Shown here: in pieces, positions 51,284 through 64,000 of the stretch
Position numbering within the stretch: position 1 is the stretch's first letter
How the letters are laid out: each line of letters starts with the position of its first letter
Origin: Neoaliturus tenellus
Lineage: Eukaryota; Arthropoda; Insecta; Hemiptera; Cicadellidae
DNA length: 64,000 nucleotides
Assembly: GCA_030545055.2 (NCBI GenBank)
Contig: CM061531.1
Location: forward strand, 53,584,705-53,648,704
Direction: 5' to 3'
Program-made: the position numbers and the translations under genes
Notes under the pieces: model-generated
The model's input: the letters and a program-made list of their open reading frames with translations, nothing else
The model's database searches: none
What the model was told of the DNA's origin: nothing

Positions 51284-51377
51284 CTGACATTGTTGGGGTA
51301 AAGGTCCATACTAAATATGAACTTAATATAACGATTCGTTATGAAAACCCGAAAATCTGGAATATTTTTCTGATACC

Positions 51378-51441
<64 letters not shown>

Positions 51442-51542
51442 TTAAAATGTCCGTCGAAATTTTTTTCCAGATTTTCGGGTTTTCATAACGAATCATTATA
51501 TTAAGTTCATATTTATTATGGACCTTTACCCCAACAATGTCA
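51284..51542. repeat. Foldback: ~75-bp inverted arms around a (TA)n tract
   Basis: 51284-51360 (GACATTGTTGGGGTAAAGG ... GAAAATCTGG) is nearly the reverse complement of 51468-51542. The TA tract (about 51381-51440) and AAATGTCCGTC spacer lie between. Diverged single-arm relatives are near 51950-52020 and 62820-62890. Confidence 0.75.
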
Positions 51543-52599
51543 ATTTTCAGAAAAAAAATTTTCGATGTGTATTTTCAAAATGACGGACATTTTAAGTTTA
51601 AAAAAGGGAGATATCTTTAAAGAAAGTAAACTTAAACTTTTACAAATCTCAATAAAAGTTAAAATTTGTATATTTAAACTATTGTCTAGAATGCAAAGAT
51701 TGGACAACAAGTAATGGAGTTTTTGCATTTCAAAAGTCTATATCTGCGGCAATTATGTAGGAAAGAATCAACTTGGTTTATAGAAAATTACAATATAATA
51801 ACTAGTTATTTAGACTCCGCCATTTTTTTTCTTTGTATCTAGAAAAACTATGATAAAATGTTCCGTTTTATGATATATGCTTATGTTCAAATGTCAGCCA
51901 TATTAACAATACACCTCGGAAAAAAATTGAGTTTTTTCTGAAAATGAACAATGTTAGGATGAAGGTCCATGCCAAATATGAACTTAATTCCGTAACTTAC
52001 CTTTCGTTAACTTAACGATTCGTTACTGAATTAAATAACTTATTATTAAAAAAAACAACTTAACTTCGTCTATCGGATCAGCGAAGCATTTTAGTACATA
52101 TGCTTATAGAAACCTTTTCTTAATTTTTGTACGGTACAAGTTATCGTAAAACGAAGTCCTAAAACGGTTTTTTCCGAAACCCTGTATATTGTGTCGGGCA
52201 ATGTTTTTGTAGTGACAGTTCATTGTACGTTAAACCGTTTTCTCTCGTTTGTCTCAATTTAGCTACCATTACTTTAGGTAACCTTGGGTATTTAGCTTCC
52301 ATTGCTTTTTGCTGCAGGAAACAACATCATCAGTGTATAAATACTAGAATTATTTAACACTGCATCCTCACTAGGCATTTTTACACTGAATCCTTAACGT
52401 TTTAGATTAAATAGCTAATTATATAAAAAAAAAACATATGTTAACACCCTCTTACCGAGCAAATGGCATTACACAAAGTTAATAAAATACTGTTATGTGA
52501 AACTTAGTTAAGCATATCACAAACATGTGCCTTACGTAATTATGTCTAATGAATACAAACATTGTACATTTTCTATTTTTAAATTGTTGTTTTTTGTTT

Positions 52600-52717
52600 T
52601 AGCGAATTTCCTTTAGAAATAAGCTATTACCGTCGTTTTCATGGGAGCTGCCGTTTGTATCGATGTAGGGACACCTCTGCGATTACATAATTATATATAT
52701 TATCTTGTGGCTTTTTA
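52600..52717. repeat. ~115-bp repeat, copy 1
   Basis: AGCGAATTTCCTTTAGAAAT...ATCGATGTAGGGACACCTC; nearly identical copy at 53124-53239. Confidence 0.85.
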
Positions 52718-53123
52718 TGTGTACTTTCTGGATACGTAGTGATTATTTGTCGGTAACACATTTAAAACTGCTCAAATAACGATTTACTAAAAAATTTAAC
52801 ATGGGCTTATATGGGAAATAGAATTTTCAATTTTGAGTGTTTGTGAACACGATAACTAGTGCAAAAATCGTTTGATCATCATGAAATTTGGTACAGGCAT
52901 GTAAAGTTAGATTCTCTTGGATGAGTTCGTTAACCAGTAAGATCGGCCCAACTTCAGTAGGGAAAGTGAGGGATTTTACCCCTCAAAAGTGGGTTTTTTC
53001 CACTTTTCACATAGATATTTTTATTTGATTACCTTTTAGTGTACACCATTAGATTCAGCTCGAAAAAACAAACAATTTGGTATGTTTAATTATTGCTCTA
53101 CGTCCACTGGTTACCGAGATATT

Positions 53124-53239
53124 AGCGAATTTCCTTTAGAAATAAGCTATTATCGTCGTTTTCATGGGAGCTGCCGTTTGTATCGATGTAGGGACACCTC
53201 TGCGATTACATAATTCTATATATTATATTGTGGCTTTTA
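53124..53239. repeat. ~115-bp repeat, copy 2
   Basis: Matches 52600-52717 with few changes; same orientation, 524 bp apart. Confidence 0.85.
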
Positions 53240-53244
53240 TCGAA

Positions 53245-53350
53245 TTTCCCTATAGGGAATACGCTATTACGGTAGTAGCCATGGTAAGACCTAAGCCCGG
53301 GACCATGATACTTTTTCGTTTTGAGGTCCCTAGAAGCCAAAACACCGTTT
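53245..53350. repeat. Dispersed repeat with TTCCCTATAGGGAA palindrome
   Basis: Shared in inverse with 20085-20195 (TATTACGGTAGTAGCCATGG, CCTAAGCCCGGGACCA, AGAAGCCAAAA). As there, it is followed by TA-rich microsatellite sequence. Confidence 0.75.
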
Positions 53351-54006
53351 GTTCAAATTGATATATATGTATATACATATATATATATATATATATTTAT
53401 ATATTATATATATATATATTATATATATAATTGCCTGTTTTAAAAATTTTGGTAAAAACAAATCAATTATGCATAGCCCAAAATCATATGTTAATGTTTG
53501 TTTATTTATTTGTTGTTTGTTTGTTTATTATTCAAATTCATTCTTTCTACCTTCTTCGCTTGAAAACGTTTGTATTAAAAACGAAAATTAGGAAAAACTT
53601 TCTCATTCATTCATTGTTCTATCTTATTAATTTTTATGTATTTTAGATAATATATTATCTAGATTATAGATTATTATAGATATATTATCTAGATTAATAT
53701 ATCTAGATAATATATCTATACGAATATATATACACGAACCAGAATGATCGGACCATGGGAACGGGGTTTTATGGGGTTTCAAAAGGGTAAAAAATGGGTT
53801 TTTGGCTTTTTTTTACTTTTATTTATAAAATTCAACAATTTTAACTTAAACCATTTAAAAGAGCTCAAAAAAACAAACAATCTAGTATTTTGAATTTTTT
53901 ACCTAGCTTAAATGGTTATCGAGAAAATCCAAAAACTGTGTTTTCCATGTTATTCTTATGGGAAATTAACAAAACCTTCTATCTTGCTTATTTATTGACA
54001 TATCTT

Positions 54007-54262
54007 GATAAAATTTGGTAAGTACATTCATTCGGAAGCGTTTAACTTATATTTGCTTAGAAAACCCATATGGCGGCAAACCTACGTACTTACCCCTATG
54101 GGGTTTATGGGGAAAATAAAAAGAACACCATAACCGGATAAAATTTGGTATGTACATTCCATAGGTTGGGTTTAACTTATATTTACCAACAAAACCCATA
54201 TGGCGGCAAACCTACATACTCTCATCCCCATGGATTTTATGGGGAAATAGAAACTATACCAA
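54007..54262. repeat. Two tandem ~130-bp units
   Basis: GATAAAATTTGGTA(A/T)GTACATTC starts units at 54007 and 54137; both include AAAACCCATATGGCGGCAAA and end in a TATGGGG phrase. Confidence 0.75.
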
Positions 54263-54469
54263 GATTCCATTGGAAATTCGCTGAGTACGCAGGTCTGCTG
54301 CGACGGGGGGTATTATATTATATTGTCACTATTTATTGTCTCGTAACACTTACCTATTTATTTGTTATGTCTTAATTTATTAGTCATATTTGAGGCTACT
54401 TATACTTTGTAGATCCCACTGAAAGCAACTAGTGCCGTGGTCGTCTAATTAGTTGGTGTATATTTTAGC

Positions 54470-57440
54470 CTCTTCCTCTTCAAATGCCTTCAATGTGTAG
54501 TAGGATTTGTCTTCCAAAAGATTTAAATGTTTTCTTGAACTTATTTATGTCTTGAATAGCTTAGATGTTCATTGGTAGTTTGTTAAAGATTTTTTTGCAC
54601 CTAAATAATAGACTCTTTTGGGCTAAAGATGTTCTAGCATGAGTAACATGTAACAAATTTGACTGTCTCGTGTCATGCTTCTGAACTCCCGAGTTAAAAA
54701 AAAGACTTCAGGATTCTTCTTTATATAAATGGAACATTCCGATATGAATTGAGAGACAAGAGTCAGGATGTGTAGCTCTCGAAAAAGAGGTTTGCAGGGA
54801 GCCGTTATTTAGAAAGTAGCATAATGGCCTTTTTTTGAAGAAGAAAGATTCTTTCAGCATCTGCACAGGCTCCCCAGAACATTATGATACTGTGGTATGC
54901 TATGAAAATAACCATGATACATCTTGAGAAGAACCTCTGGGCGGACTATGTACTGAAGTCTTCTGATCAAATAACAAACGGACGATAGGCGTGGAGCAAC
55001 AGTCGAAATATGTTCATTCCATCTCAAATCTGTGCTTGATGTAACTCCTAGGCATTTTGTTTCATCATCAAATGTTTTGTCTAGTTTAAGTAATGGAGTT
55101 GAAATTGGTTTCTTCCTATTATAAAGTTTTCGAATTGCAGTTTTTCTTTATTTAACACCAAATTGTTGTTTTTGCACCATGTACTCATGTCCATCAGTCC
55201 GGTTTAAGCAGTCCCAAAAGCTGGATCTTTACATTTATGTGAAACTAAATGACTGATATCAGCAAAAAGCCAAGTTTGTCCATCGTGGTTGTTATTTGGC
55301 ATAACACTCATACACAACAAGGAAAGCACCGGCCCAAGATTTGAGCCTTGCGGCACGCCTATATTTATTAATTTAGAAGGAAGAGATTTATTTTCTAGTT
55401 GAGTTATTCGAATCAGTAAGTTTCATCGTTACAATCATCTTACGGTTTTCAAGGTAAGACTAGGGTTTGTCTCTAATCCTCATGCTATGGATCTTCTCCA
55501 AAAGCAAGAGTGATTAAGCAGATCGTACGCTTTACTAAGATCATAAAATGTGCAAACTAATTCTTCTAGTGCATACACTTTTAGATGTATTGCTGATAGG
55601 AGGGCAAAAATGGCATCAGATGTAGAACATCTCTTCCGGAATCCATATTTATTTCTAGTGAGTAAATTGTTGCTTTCCATGTAAGGCATCAGACTTCTCA
55701 AGAAGATTAATTCAAAGTCTTAGCAAAGGAAGATTGGACAAAAAACTAGCCTATAATTTAGGATATTTTTACATCATTATTTTTATTAAAGGGTACGACT
55801 TTTGACAATTTTAAAGCTTCGGTAAAGCACCGGAACTGAAAGATTAATTTATTAATTCTACCAAGGGACAACAATGATTTCCCTGCAATCCTTAAGCAAA
55901 CTGCAAGGTATATAATTGACTCCACAACTGTGTTTAGATCTGAATTGGCCGAGTACCTCCCATACTTCCCCAATTTCGGTAGGCCTAAGATAAAAGTTGC
56001 CTGTATTATCTGCTTCATCCACCCGAAAGACAGGAGTGTCAACGAGATCGGCACTCAGTTTTTTTACCTCACTTACAAAAGAGGCATTAAAGGCTTTTGC
56101 AACATCAAAAGGTTCTTTTACAGGTTTTCCATCAATTGTTAAAATTAAGTCACTGTATTGCAATCTTCTTTAGAAAGAGATTTGATGGTCGACCAAGTCT
56201 TCTTGGACATATTTTTAGCTCTTGTTATTTTGTTGGTAAGAATTACATTGTTGTTTGGTTTGGCTAATTAATTTTACATGGTTAAGCTTTACTAGTTTAT
56301 AAGCATTTTTAAATTTAGGCTGGTTTGAATTGGCGTCATAGTACAGAGCATTCAGTTCGACCCGAGACCGACAAACCGACTTATCAACCGACCCCAATCC
56401 GGACTCTTTATTCACTTTTAAGAGTGTAACAAGAAAACATATGTCAAACCAATATTAAAAGTTACTTTAAAAATTATAAATCTAATTCCAAAATCTCTAT
56501 CTCCAAGGTTCTATCTTAAAATGTTGAGTACTCTCACAAAAGCTTTCCGGGCTGATGAATTTACATTTCTTGCTTCTATTTTAAAAATGGCATTTTTTTT
56601 ATTTCCCAACAACATCTACAATGAGTAAGTGATGGTCCGATAAGAGTGAGGGTTTGGCTTCAAAATACATGAAGTGCGCTAACGCTTCTGTAGTCAAAAA
56701 ATAATCAACTTGGGTACTAGAGTGGTCTGTTTGGCACATGAAGACCAATCACTAACTTATGTGATTCTAAAACATCGCTAAAATAGTCCTTATGAACTGA
56801 GTTAATAATTACATTTCAATCTTCACATAAAATTAATGGAAGCTTATACTTAAATTCAAGATAGTACAAAAGTCCATCAAGCAAAGACAACAAATAAAAT
56901 TTCATAAAGTAGCCGATACATATTTAATACTATAAGTTGCTTATTAATTTAGTGATTTACAATCCCAAATCGCTGCACAATGCTCAAACACTCCTTTCTG
57001 CATTTGATCGATAAAATTGGACCCTGTGAGTCTAAATTGGCTAATAATTAGTCTTCTAAGACAAAACAAGGCAGGACCTCCGTTAGAAAATCTTCTGAAG
57101 TAGTTATTTATAGTTACATAACCATTAATTTTAAAAGAATTTATTTTATCTGCATCCAAGTCCCCTATTGGACTTTCTATTGTTTCATTTAATTTATTAC
57201 CTGTGTGGTAATTGCACGCTGGTGGTCTGTTTGAAAAGACAGAGAACATTAGGCAGTTCACTGTCAACAGCAACTCCAAGGCTACAATTTTATTAAAAAC
57301 TGAACCTATATTTACAAATAGTATTTTAAATGTACTCACAAAATCAGGGTTGGTTTCAAGATTTCTCTTTAATGGCGTTTCCAAGCTTCGATGATGTTTA
57401 GTATTTAGTTTTTTTGAAGTCACAGATAGGCTAGGCATAG
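54470..57440 (-). pseudogene. Decayed non-LTR retrotransposon ORF2 (endonuclease plus RT)
   Basis: On the minus strand. An endonuclease-like N-terminus at 57438-56944 (LKILFVNIGSVFNKIVALE..., later NGGPALFCLRRLI). A linker and RT start at 56163-55858. RT blocks at 55701-55480 (NKYGFRKRCSTSDAIFALL, FYDLSKAYDLLNH) and GVPQGSNLGPVLSLL at about 55366-55325, then FADI where YADD is expected, so the catalytic aspartate pair is lost. Many frameshifts and stops. Jockey/CR1-like order. A different subfamily from the RT at 10108-12265. Confidence 0.75.
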
Positions 57441-58496
57441 GCCTATTTTAAGACAATTTGTTCCTAAGCGGTTTATATGTGCACACTAGGACAAGTTCAG
57501 GCCATAGTGAATTAGACATTAGGTTCTCAAAATAATCCTTTTATACTTTTAAGAAAGTAAAGTACAAATTTTTCTTATAATCTCTAAAATTAACCTCCTC
57601 ATTAGTTCTATGTAAATATCACAAATATTGCACAATTTTTTATAGAGCTTTGTATTTTAAGTTTATCCTAATATTTTTCAATATAAACTATAAGATTTTT
57701 TTAATTTAGTTTTTCAATGTGTTAATTTAAATTATAACGATTTCATAAAGCTTACAATTGCTCGCTGTGTATATCTACTGGACTTTTAACGAGTGCCAAT
57801 GGTGAGGATAAAAATTAACATAGTGTATGTTCAAGAAAAACTCGTAAATATGTAAATAAGTTACGCATAATAACCAGGTGTAATACGTATAAATGTATCA
57901 AATAATTGGCTAGAGACCTTTTGAATAACACACTGACGTGTAGCACGGCATAACACGGCTAAACCATTAATTTTACATGCTTCACAAGAGGAAATATTTA
58001 TCTAATCCTTAAGGTGTTGAAAAACATGTTTATGTTTGAACATTTGTTGATTTAACTACTATCAGGTTAGGATAAAACATTTTATAATAGTAATATCAAA
58101 TCAGTCAATAACAAATGGATCACAACTGAACTAAAAATAAAGAAGAGTCATGTAAACAATTACTTTGTAAGTATCACCAGGATAAAACTGAAGAATCAAA
58201 AATGTCTTATAAAAATGAGTCAAAATTGTACAAACATGAAGTGAAAAAGGCTAAAATTGAATTCAATAGTCAGAAGATATGGAAGTATTTGTAACATTTT
58301 AATTTTAATTTTCTCGCGAGCACACTTCATTTTAGACTTTAAGGCGCTGTTTTAATACCACTTCAAAAGTAACACGGCTTTCACGTGTTTGTTTGTTACT
58401 TGATATTCAAAGAAACCTCAAAGGAAGTTAAGTAACAACAAACGGTTTAACATTAAATGACAAAAGATCTTTTAATTAATAGTTATTAATAGTAAT
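57441..58496. other. No gene seen
   Basis: AT-rich spacer between the retrotransposon relic and a SINE. Confidence 0.5.
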
Positions 58497-58723
58497 GGGT
58501 GAGTCGGTGGCGTAGTGGTTAGCGCGCCGGACTTCGGAACCATGACAGCGATGTCGTGGGTTCGAATCCGCGTTCTGCCAGTGACTTTTATCAGTACCTT
58601 TCACCTTGTACTGTAGCGGCTCACCCCTTACTTTGTCTAATACGATCCACGCACAGATCAATAGTCTATGTGGACGGGGCAAAGTAAGGCAAAAAAGAGG
58701 TCCGCCAACCTCTTAAAAAAAAA
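58497..58723 (+). mobile_element. tRNA-derived SINE, family 2
   Basis: GGTGGCGTAGTGGTTAGCGC (box A), GTGGGTTCGAATCC (box B, about 58555-58569), a ~140-bp unrelated body and a short A-rich tail at 58714-58723. Distinct from family 1 by body sequence. Confidence 0.8.
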
Positions 58724-60782
58724 GTTTATGGCAGGAAAGCATCATTTTAAGTTGTTGTACGTATAAAATTCAAAAGTGGTATTTTTTACATCAATGTGAA
58801 ATTAAAGTAAAACTATGGTAAACATTTTGCAGTACTTTTTGATTCGCGTTAACTTGACGACAGTTTAGCGTTATGGTGCAATGCCACCTAATCCACTATA
58901 GGGATGGTATTTTTGTTCCAAGATAGAGTCATGAAATTTTGATTTCGTAATCAGAAAGGTTCGTACAAATTCCAACTCAATCTCACATTCTAAGACTACA
59001 CGATAAAAAATTCATGTTGGGGATTACAAGGTGTAACGATCCGGTCGCAGCGCTTCCCACACTGATCGTTAGTAAGTTTTCGCGTCCGTTCATTGCTATA
59101 CTAATTTATTTTACTACAAGTTTACTGAATTTAAAAAAATATATCCATATATTATATAGATGTCCCTGAACTCGATACAGACCTTCTCATGTATTATTTC
59201 TGGACCAAAGACAAGCCAAAACTCATACAAAATTTTCAAAACTCCATAGTTACACATAGAGCCACCATTATATATATATTTTTAATAATGTTAATTTGAC
59301 AACTGCTTGTTGTTATAAGTAGAAATTTGTAGACAGTTTTTCTTTCAGTAAAGACCTAGCTGTGAAAAAATAATCAGCTTAACCTCTTATAATAACCTCT
59401 TATAACCTCAACCTCTTATAATTCATATTTTCAAAATGGCGGCGGCTATTTAAAATCTTTAACCTAGAATTGCATAAAAACTATATAAGGTATAAAAATT
59501 TATGTTATTATGTAAGTTTTAAAAAAGTCATTTACAAATCGAACCATATAAAAATTCTGAAAATTGGATCCAAAATAAGTGAGATAATCCAATTTATATG
59601 AATATGTACAATGCTACCAAGATACCAACTGACGCCGCTCGGCACCACTAATAACTTACGCACAACAATCAGCTGTTTTAATTGTTGCAAAGCTACACTA
59701 AGTTGATGATGACAATATATATATTTTCTGATTAGTAGAGAAGTATTTTTAACAACTTTATAAAAAGGATAGAAAAAGGATTATAAAAAAGGAAAGAAAT
59801 AAATATTGATTAAAATATACTTAGGTATAACGATAAATCTTTTAACATTTTTTAGTTTAGTTCAGCACTGAAAGGAATATAGACGTTTGATATTCTTTTT
59901 GAAGTTTTCCAGTTAATAAATTTAAAGATAAATACTTCAAGTAATATCATGAGAAATTGTGTGTTTTTTTGCAAGAAAAAAATGTGAAACAAAATCCTAA
60001 ATTTTAATGAATGAGAAACTTTGTATTAGTTTATTAAGTTCCCCTTAGTGTAACACATTAACGTTTCAGTTTTTATTTCTGGAAAAAGCCCATTTCTTCT
60101 TTGTCGGAATCGTAATCGAACTGGTAGCGAAATAGACCCATTAACACGTGCATGTACAATGCTACGTGGTCTGCTCTCAGAGCGGTGGGACGTGCTTGTA
60201 GGCTCCGTTACCAGCCTCCAAACGAAAAGAATCGTTAACACCTGTTCGGTTCATTACACATTTTATAGCAATTAACATTATATCTGACAATTAAGTAATA
60301 TGCTTCCCAAAAAATATGATATAAAAAAAAAAAAAAAAACGAATGTTTGGCAATTTGGAACAAATGTACACCCTTCAAGTTACTGTTTGTGAAGTGTTTT
60401 AATAAAGTAAAGGAATGGTGGAAACCAGAGGTTGCTATCTCATTCGTTTCCAAAATAGCACCAAAGTATACCGAACCAAATAAGTAGGGATATCCTATTT
60501 TTTAATTTTAAATTTTTACTTTTAGTCTCGAAAACCAGAGAGAACAACACTGATGCTAGGATTACTTCTCTTAATTGTCACAGGAAACGCTATTTCCACC
60601 TATTAAATGTCAAAATGAGCATATTTGAAAAAAAAATTAAAACAATAACAAACCTGCAATGACTGGTTGATCTCGACTACTACTTAGATCTTCAACCTTT
60701 AATTGCTAAAATTACTACAATATTGCCGGGTTGTTTTCTAAGTAGTTCAGAGCAGAAGCTTCCTCCAATTGTTCCACTACAA
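58724..60782. other. No gene seen
   Basis: AT-rich. A somewhat GC-richer patch at 60080-60240 has an Arg-rich minus-strand ORF without recognisable features. A pure A run lies at about 60325-60340. Confidence 0.5.
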
Positions 60783-61118
60783 CTGGCTAGGAAGCTCAGT
60801 AGTTATAGAGCTCACTTTAAATCTGAAAGTTGCCGGCTCAATACTGAAAAATTTAGCGCTTTTTTATGGTCCGATACTGGACCCAGCTGCCTTTAGTCAT
60901 TGGTCAATTAATTGACGTTAACAAGTAAACTAGCTGTTATTTGACAGTAACAAAGCTATACCTGATCTGATCCATGAGAAAGGACCATGAGGTAATGTTC
61001 ACCTCAATAAAGAAGTATTTTCATTTTCATCCATTACACTTACTCTTCAGTCATACTCACCTTAATAAAGAGCTGAAGGACGCACCTTGGACTGCATAGG
61101 TGTTTCAAAGAAAGTGTC
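60783..61118 (+). mobile_element. tRNA-derived SINE, family 1, copy 3
   Basis: Diverged box A (GGAAGCTCAGTAGTTATAGAG) and box B (GTTGCCGGCTCAATAC), then GGACCCAGCTGCCTTTAGTC and the body shared with 27295-27572 down to the GTGTTTCAAA end, with one extra internal stretch. Confidence 0.7.
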
Positions 61119-61809
61119 AAAGTTATATTATTCTTATCTTTTTTATGGTGAAATACGTGCAAACTATTACCATTACGGTCGAAAATACAAGTGTCTAAAA
61201 GTGTTTCCTGATTTTGTGAAAACATTTGTGAAAACCAAAGGTCACTATCCTATCCTTGTAAAAATGACTGCTTGAAAAAGTTGTTACTTATTAAATAATC
61301 CTGGTGAAGCCTGAGTGTTTTAAATACACCTTTGGTTACTTATAACTGCAACAGCCAGGAAATTTTTATAATTCGTTTTAAAAGGTTATTAAAATTTGAA
61401 CGTTTGTTAGGAATGAAAAATATCGAGTATACTAAAAACAAACAACAAAAACTTAAATGTATATGCCTTTATGCTAACCCTATTTTTTTATTAATCTTGA
61501 TTTCATGGTGAAACTTCGAGGTGGCTTTTATTTCTCTATCAAAATCTGTATGGTCTAAACATTTTGAATATAACTTATTCTTGAAATCCCTTCAAAGTTT
61601 CATTTTATCTTTGGTATCTTATAAAATCCATCATAAAGATTGAGCAAGTTGAGGAACTTGCCTCACTGAACTAACTTTAAAACAGCCCGCATTAGGATGG
61701 AAATATAAAAAAAATATTGGAGATCAAAGTTGTAGTCACGATCGACCAGTCAGTGCAGGTTCGTGCGGCGCGGCGTCGGCTGTCTGTCTGGCTGACATGC
61801 TGGCGTTAC

Positions 61810-61840
<31 letters not shown>

Positions 61841-63267
61841 TTTTCCACGGCAAACACCATTTACAATATTATTTTATAAACTAAGTTACAATGTTGAATT
61901 AACTTGCTAAAGGTGCAACAGATCATGAATGTTTGAGAACGAAAAAATTCTAAGACATATCAAAAGTTCAATACACAATACAAAACAGTAAATAAAAGCA
62001 ATGACTGAGAAAGTGCACACAATACAATATTTTACAATTCAGAATTCCTAGGCGTAAAAATTGGCAATAAATATGACAATAACAACAACAATAAATTAAC
62101 AATAACTACAACCATAAATTAACAATAACAAGAATAAATATTGAAGTACATAACAATAGAAATAAATATAACAATAACAAGTACAGTTCGTTTATAGGTA
62201 CATGACTTAGAACATTCAAATTAATAACAATTTAATAACAACAGTATAAATACCTAAGCATGCCATTACAATAAAATCAACAAAAGCAAGTGCCAAAGAT
62301 GAAAAAGTCTTTTTTTTTAGTTGACGTCATCTGAGTTACTTGTCATACCTTAGAGTACAATTGCATCCATACAGTATAACGTTTTCATTCTTTACAACAA
62401 ATATTTGTAAGACGTTAGAGTTTGTTTAATGTGTCAATAAATTGACTTAGACTACAAACAGCAGCAAAGACTTGTTCTATGTGTTGGAAACAAGTACGAA
62501 GTAAGTTATAAGGAGTTGTTAGTTAATAAAATATATCCATTTTCTATTTTTAATAGTGTTTTTTCGTAATATGAAATTATACATTTCTTAGCACAAGTTT
62601 TACAAAATAAGCCATTTTTTCAACTTAATTAATAGATTTTGGTTAAGTATACAGGTCGTCACAAACATTCATGAATGGCTATTCATATTTGCATTCTAAA
62701 CATTAAAATAAATCCAAACTTTTTTTTATTTCGGCTTCAATAGGGTATTTGAGTTGAAAGATTTAAACTTGCCGTCACTTAGAAAATATACATAGAAAAA
62801 AATTATCTTTTTCCCGAAAATTATAATTGATGTGATAAATATTCATGCCAAATAAGAACTTTATACAATGATCCGTTATGGAAATAAACTTTAGGCTATT
62901 CAGTGTAAAAAACAAAATGGCGGATAGCAGCTTAAGAAAGCCGAACAAATTTACTGCACATTTTCGACTTATTTTAATCTGTAGAATGCGAATATGAATA
63001 GTTGCTCTCGAATTTTAGAGACTTCTTAAACTTCTCACTTTGACATACTTAAGTTTTATGTATATTTATTATTAATCGTACATAACTTGCTTTGAACTGC
63101 AGAAACAATGTTATATAATGTAAAGTATATAGAATACAAACTTAAATTTTGCAAAACATTATTCCGAAAGCCAGTTTTTATAAAAAACCTCTATTATTTC
63201 ACAGATAACAATAAAAATCTTTAAATTTTAAAGCCGAATATTGCGCATCATTATACGGTCACTATTG
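61119..63267. other. No gene seen; (TTTA)n tract and diverged repeat bits
   Basis: A TTTA tetranucleotide repeat lies at about 61808-61843, directly after a GTGCGGCGCGGCG phrase (61763-61775) related to 21510-21530. The rest is AT-rich with no supportable ORF. Confidence 0.5.
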
Positions 63268-63645
63268 AGAATCTATACTTATTTAATACGCTAAGGGTTT
63301 TTTTTTGTCTTGAGAACTCCTCCTACAATTTTCAACCTATTTTCAAGTTTTTGATGTCGTTGGATAGGGCTTGGTCTGTAGTTGTTTCCGCCAAAAATTG
63401 ATGAGAATCGGACTTAAAATAAAGGTGCATCCAACATTTAAATCTCAAAATTTCCCATTTAAATAACATTGGGGACTGAAAAAAGCATTTGAAACATCTG
63501 TTAATAATCAGCTGTAAATTGTAGTTATTGGCGATTAAAGATATTCACAATATTGGATTGGTTGGATGTCATTGGTTTAGAGCTAAAGTAACATTTGTAC
63601 TGTATTTAAATTAATTGCTCGATTTCGAGCAACACGTATACTAGT
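63268..63645 (-). repeat. Dispersed ~375-bp repeat, copy 2
   Basis: Inverted copy of 18887-19260, including the TTGCTCG...CGAGCAA end palindrome and the AGCGTATTAAATAAGTATAG end. Confidence 0.7.
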
Positions 63646-64000
63646 CTGAAACGACGAAAGAACCTAACTTTAGGACGACATCGAAAATAGTAGGATAGAT
63701 TGTGATTCGAGATCAGTTAGTTGACACCTGCCACCTATATTTTACATAACAGTTCAGAAGTTACCGAAAACAAAACATTTTACTCGCTTATACAGCATTG
63801 TCAAAGAATGGAATGTTATAAGTAAAGCAGCATAAAAACGTAAGTGAGGTAAAACATAATTATATCATTAATACAACGTAATTGTTGTCAAAATGACTAA
63901 AAAATACCTAAAAGAATAATTCAACAATTATATTACTGTAACGTTGTGAAAATTAGGAGGGGAGAAGCCAGGTGGCTGGAGACGCTCTTAATCATGTGAA

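Overview
The window is AT-rich eukaryotic DNA from an arthropod, most likely an insect (hemipteran is only a guess). Evidence: GT-AG style splice signals, TATA plus initiator (TCAGT/TCATT) core promoters, tRNA-derived SINEs, non-LTR retrotransposon reverse transcriptases, hAT/BED relics, a fragment of a gene for the spliceosomal protein SmD3, and long CA/TA microsatellites. I see no convincing intact host gene; the window is a nest of mobile elements.

The centrepiece is a full-length Polinton/Maverick (polintovirus-like) element, here called B, at 28050-47324 (19,275 bp). It has terminal inverted repeats (TIRs) of about 140 bp starting AGTAGT and a perfect 6-bp target duplication GGTTAG (28044-28049 and 47325-47330). 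Rightward it encodes protein-primed DNA polymerase B, a DDE integrase with chromodomain, a conserved protein with a DUF8207-like region, an A32/FtsK-type packaging ATPase, a fibre-like repeat protein, a phospholipase-A2-like protein, an adenain-like protease, a minor and a major jelly-roll capsid protein, three further conserved proteins, an array of four small paralogous proteins, a cysteine-rich protein and a coiled-coil membrane protein. Leftward, next to the left TIR, it carries a two-gene unit. Four lesions are visible: one in-frame stop in the polymerase and three frameshifts at A-runs (one in the fibre gene, two in the phospholipase gene). The replication, integration and capsid genes otherwise look well kept.

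The left edge (1-3341) is the end of a second, diverged Polinton (A) in the opposite orientation, running out of the window. Comparing A with B shows what is conserved at this end: the two outward-reading ORFs, tandem promoters with a shared splice-donor block, a palindrome, and G-tracts. The 9-mer TGACCTTGA (TCAAGGTCA), which is the monomer site of FTZ-F1/ERR-type nuclear receptors, occurs 11 times, all within Polinton A or B.

Other regions: 3342-7460 holds an assembly gap and a transposon-like element with ~100-bp degenerate TIRs filled by a 102-bp minisatellite. 7460-14290 holds hAT relics interrupted by a 2.9-kb segment bracketed by a 26-bp perfect inverted repeat; this segment carries the SmD3 fragment and a decayed reverse transcriptase. 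14463-16699 and 24073-26236 are two copies of a 2.2-kb repeat with a 237-bp core that is almost invariant. 47331-64000 holds a short inverted-repeat element, a foldback, two minus-strand reverse-transcriptase relics, two SINEs and several dispersed repeats. All coordinates and motifs were read by eye; homology statements rest on motif recognition, not on searches.
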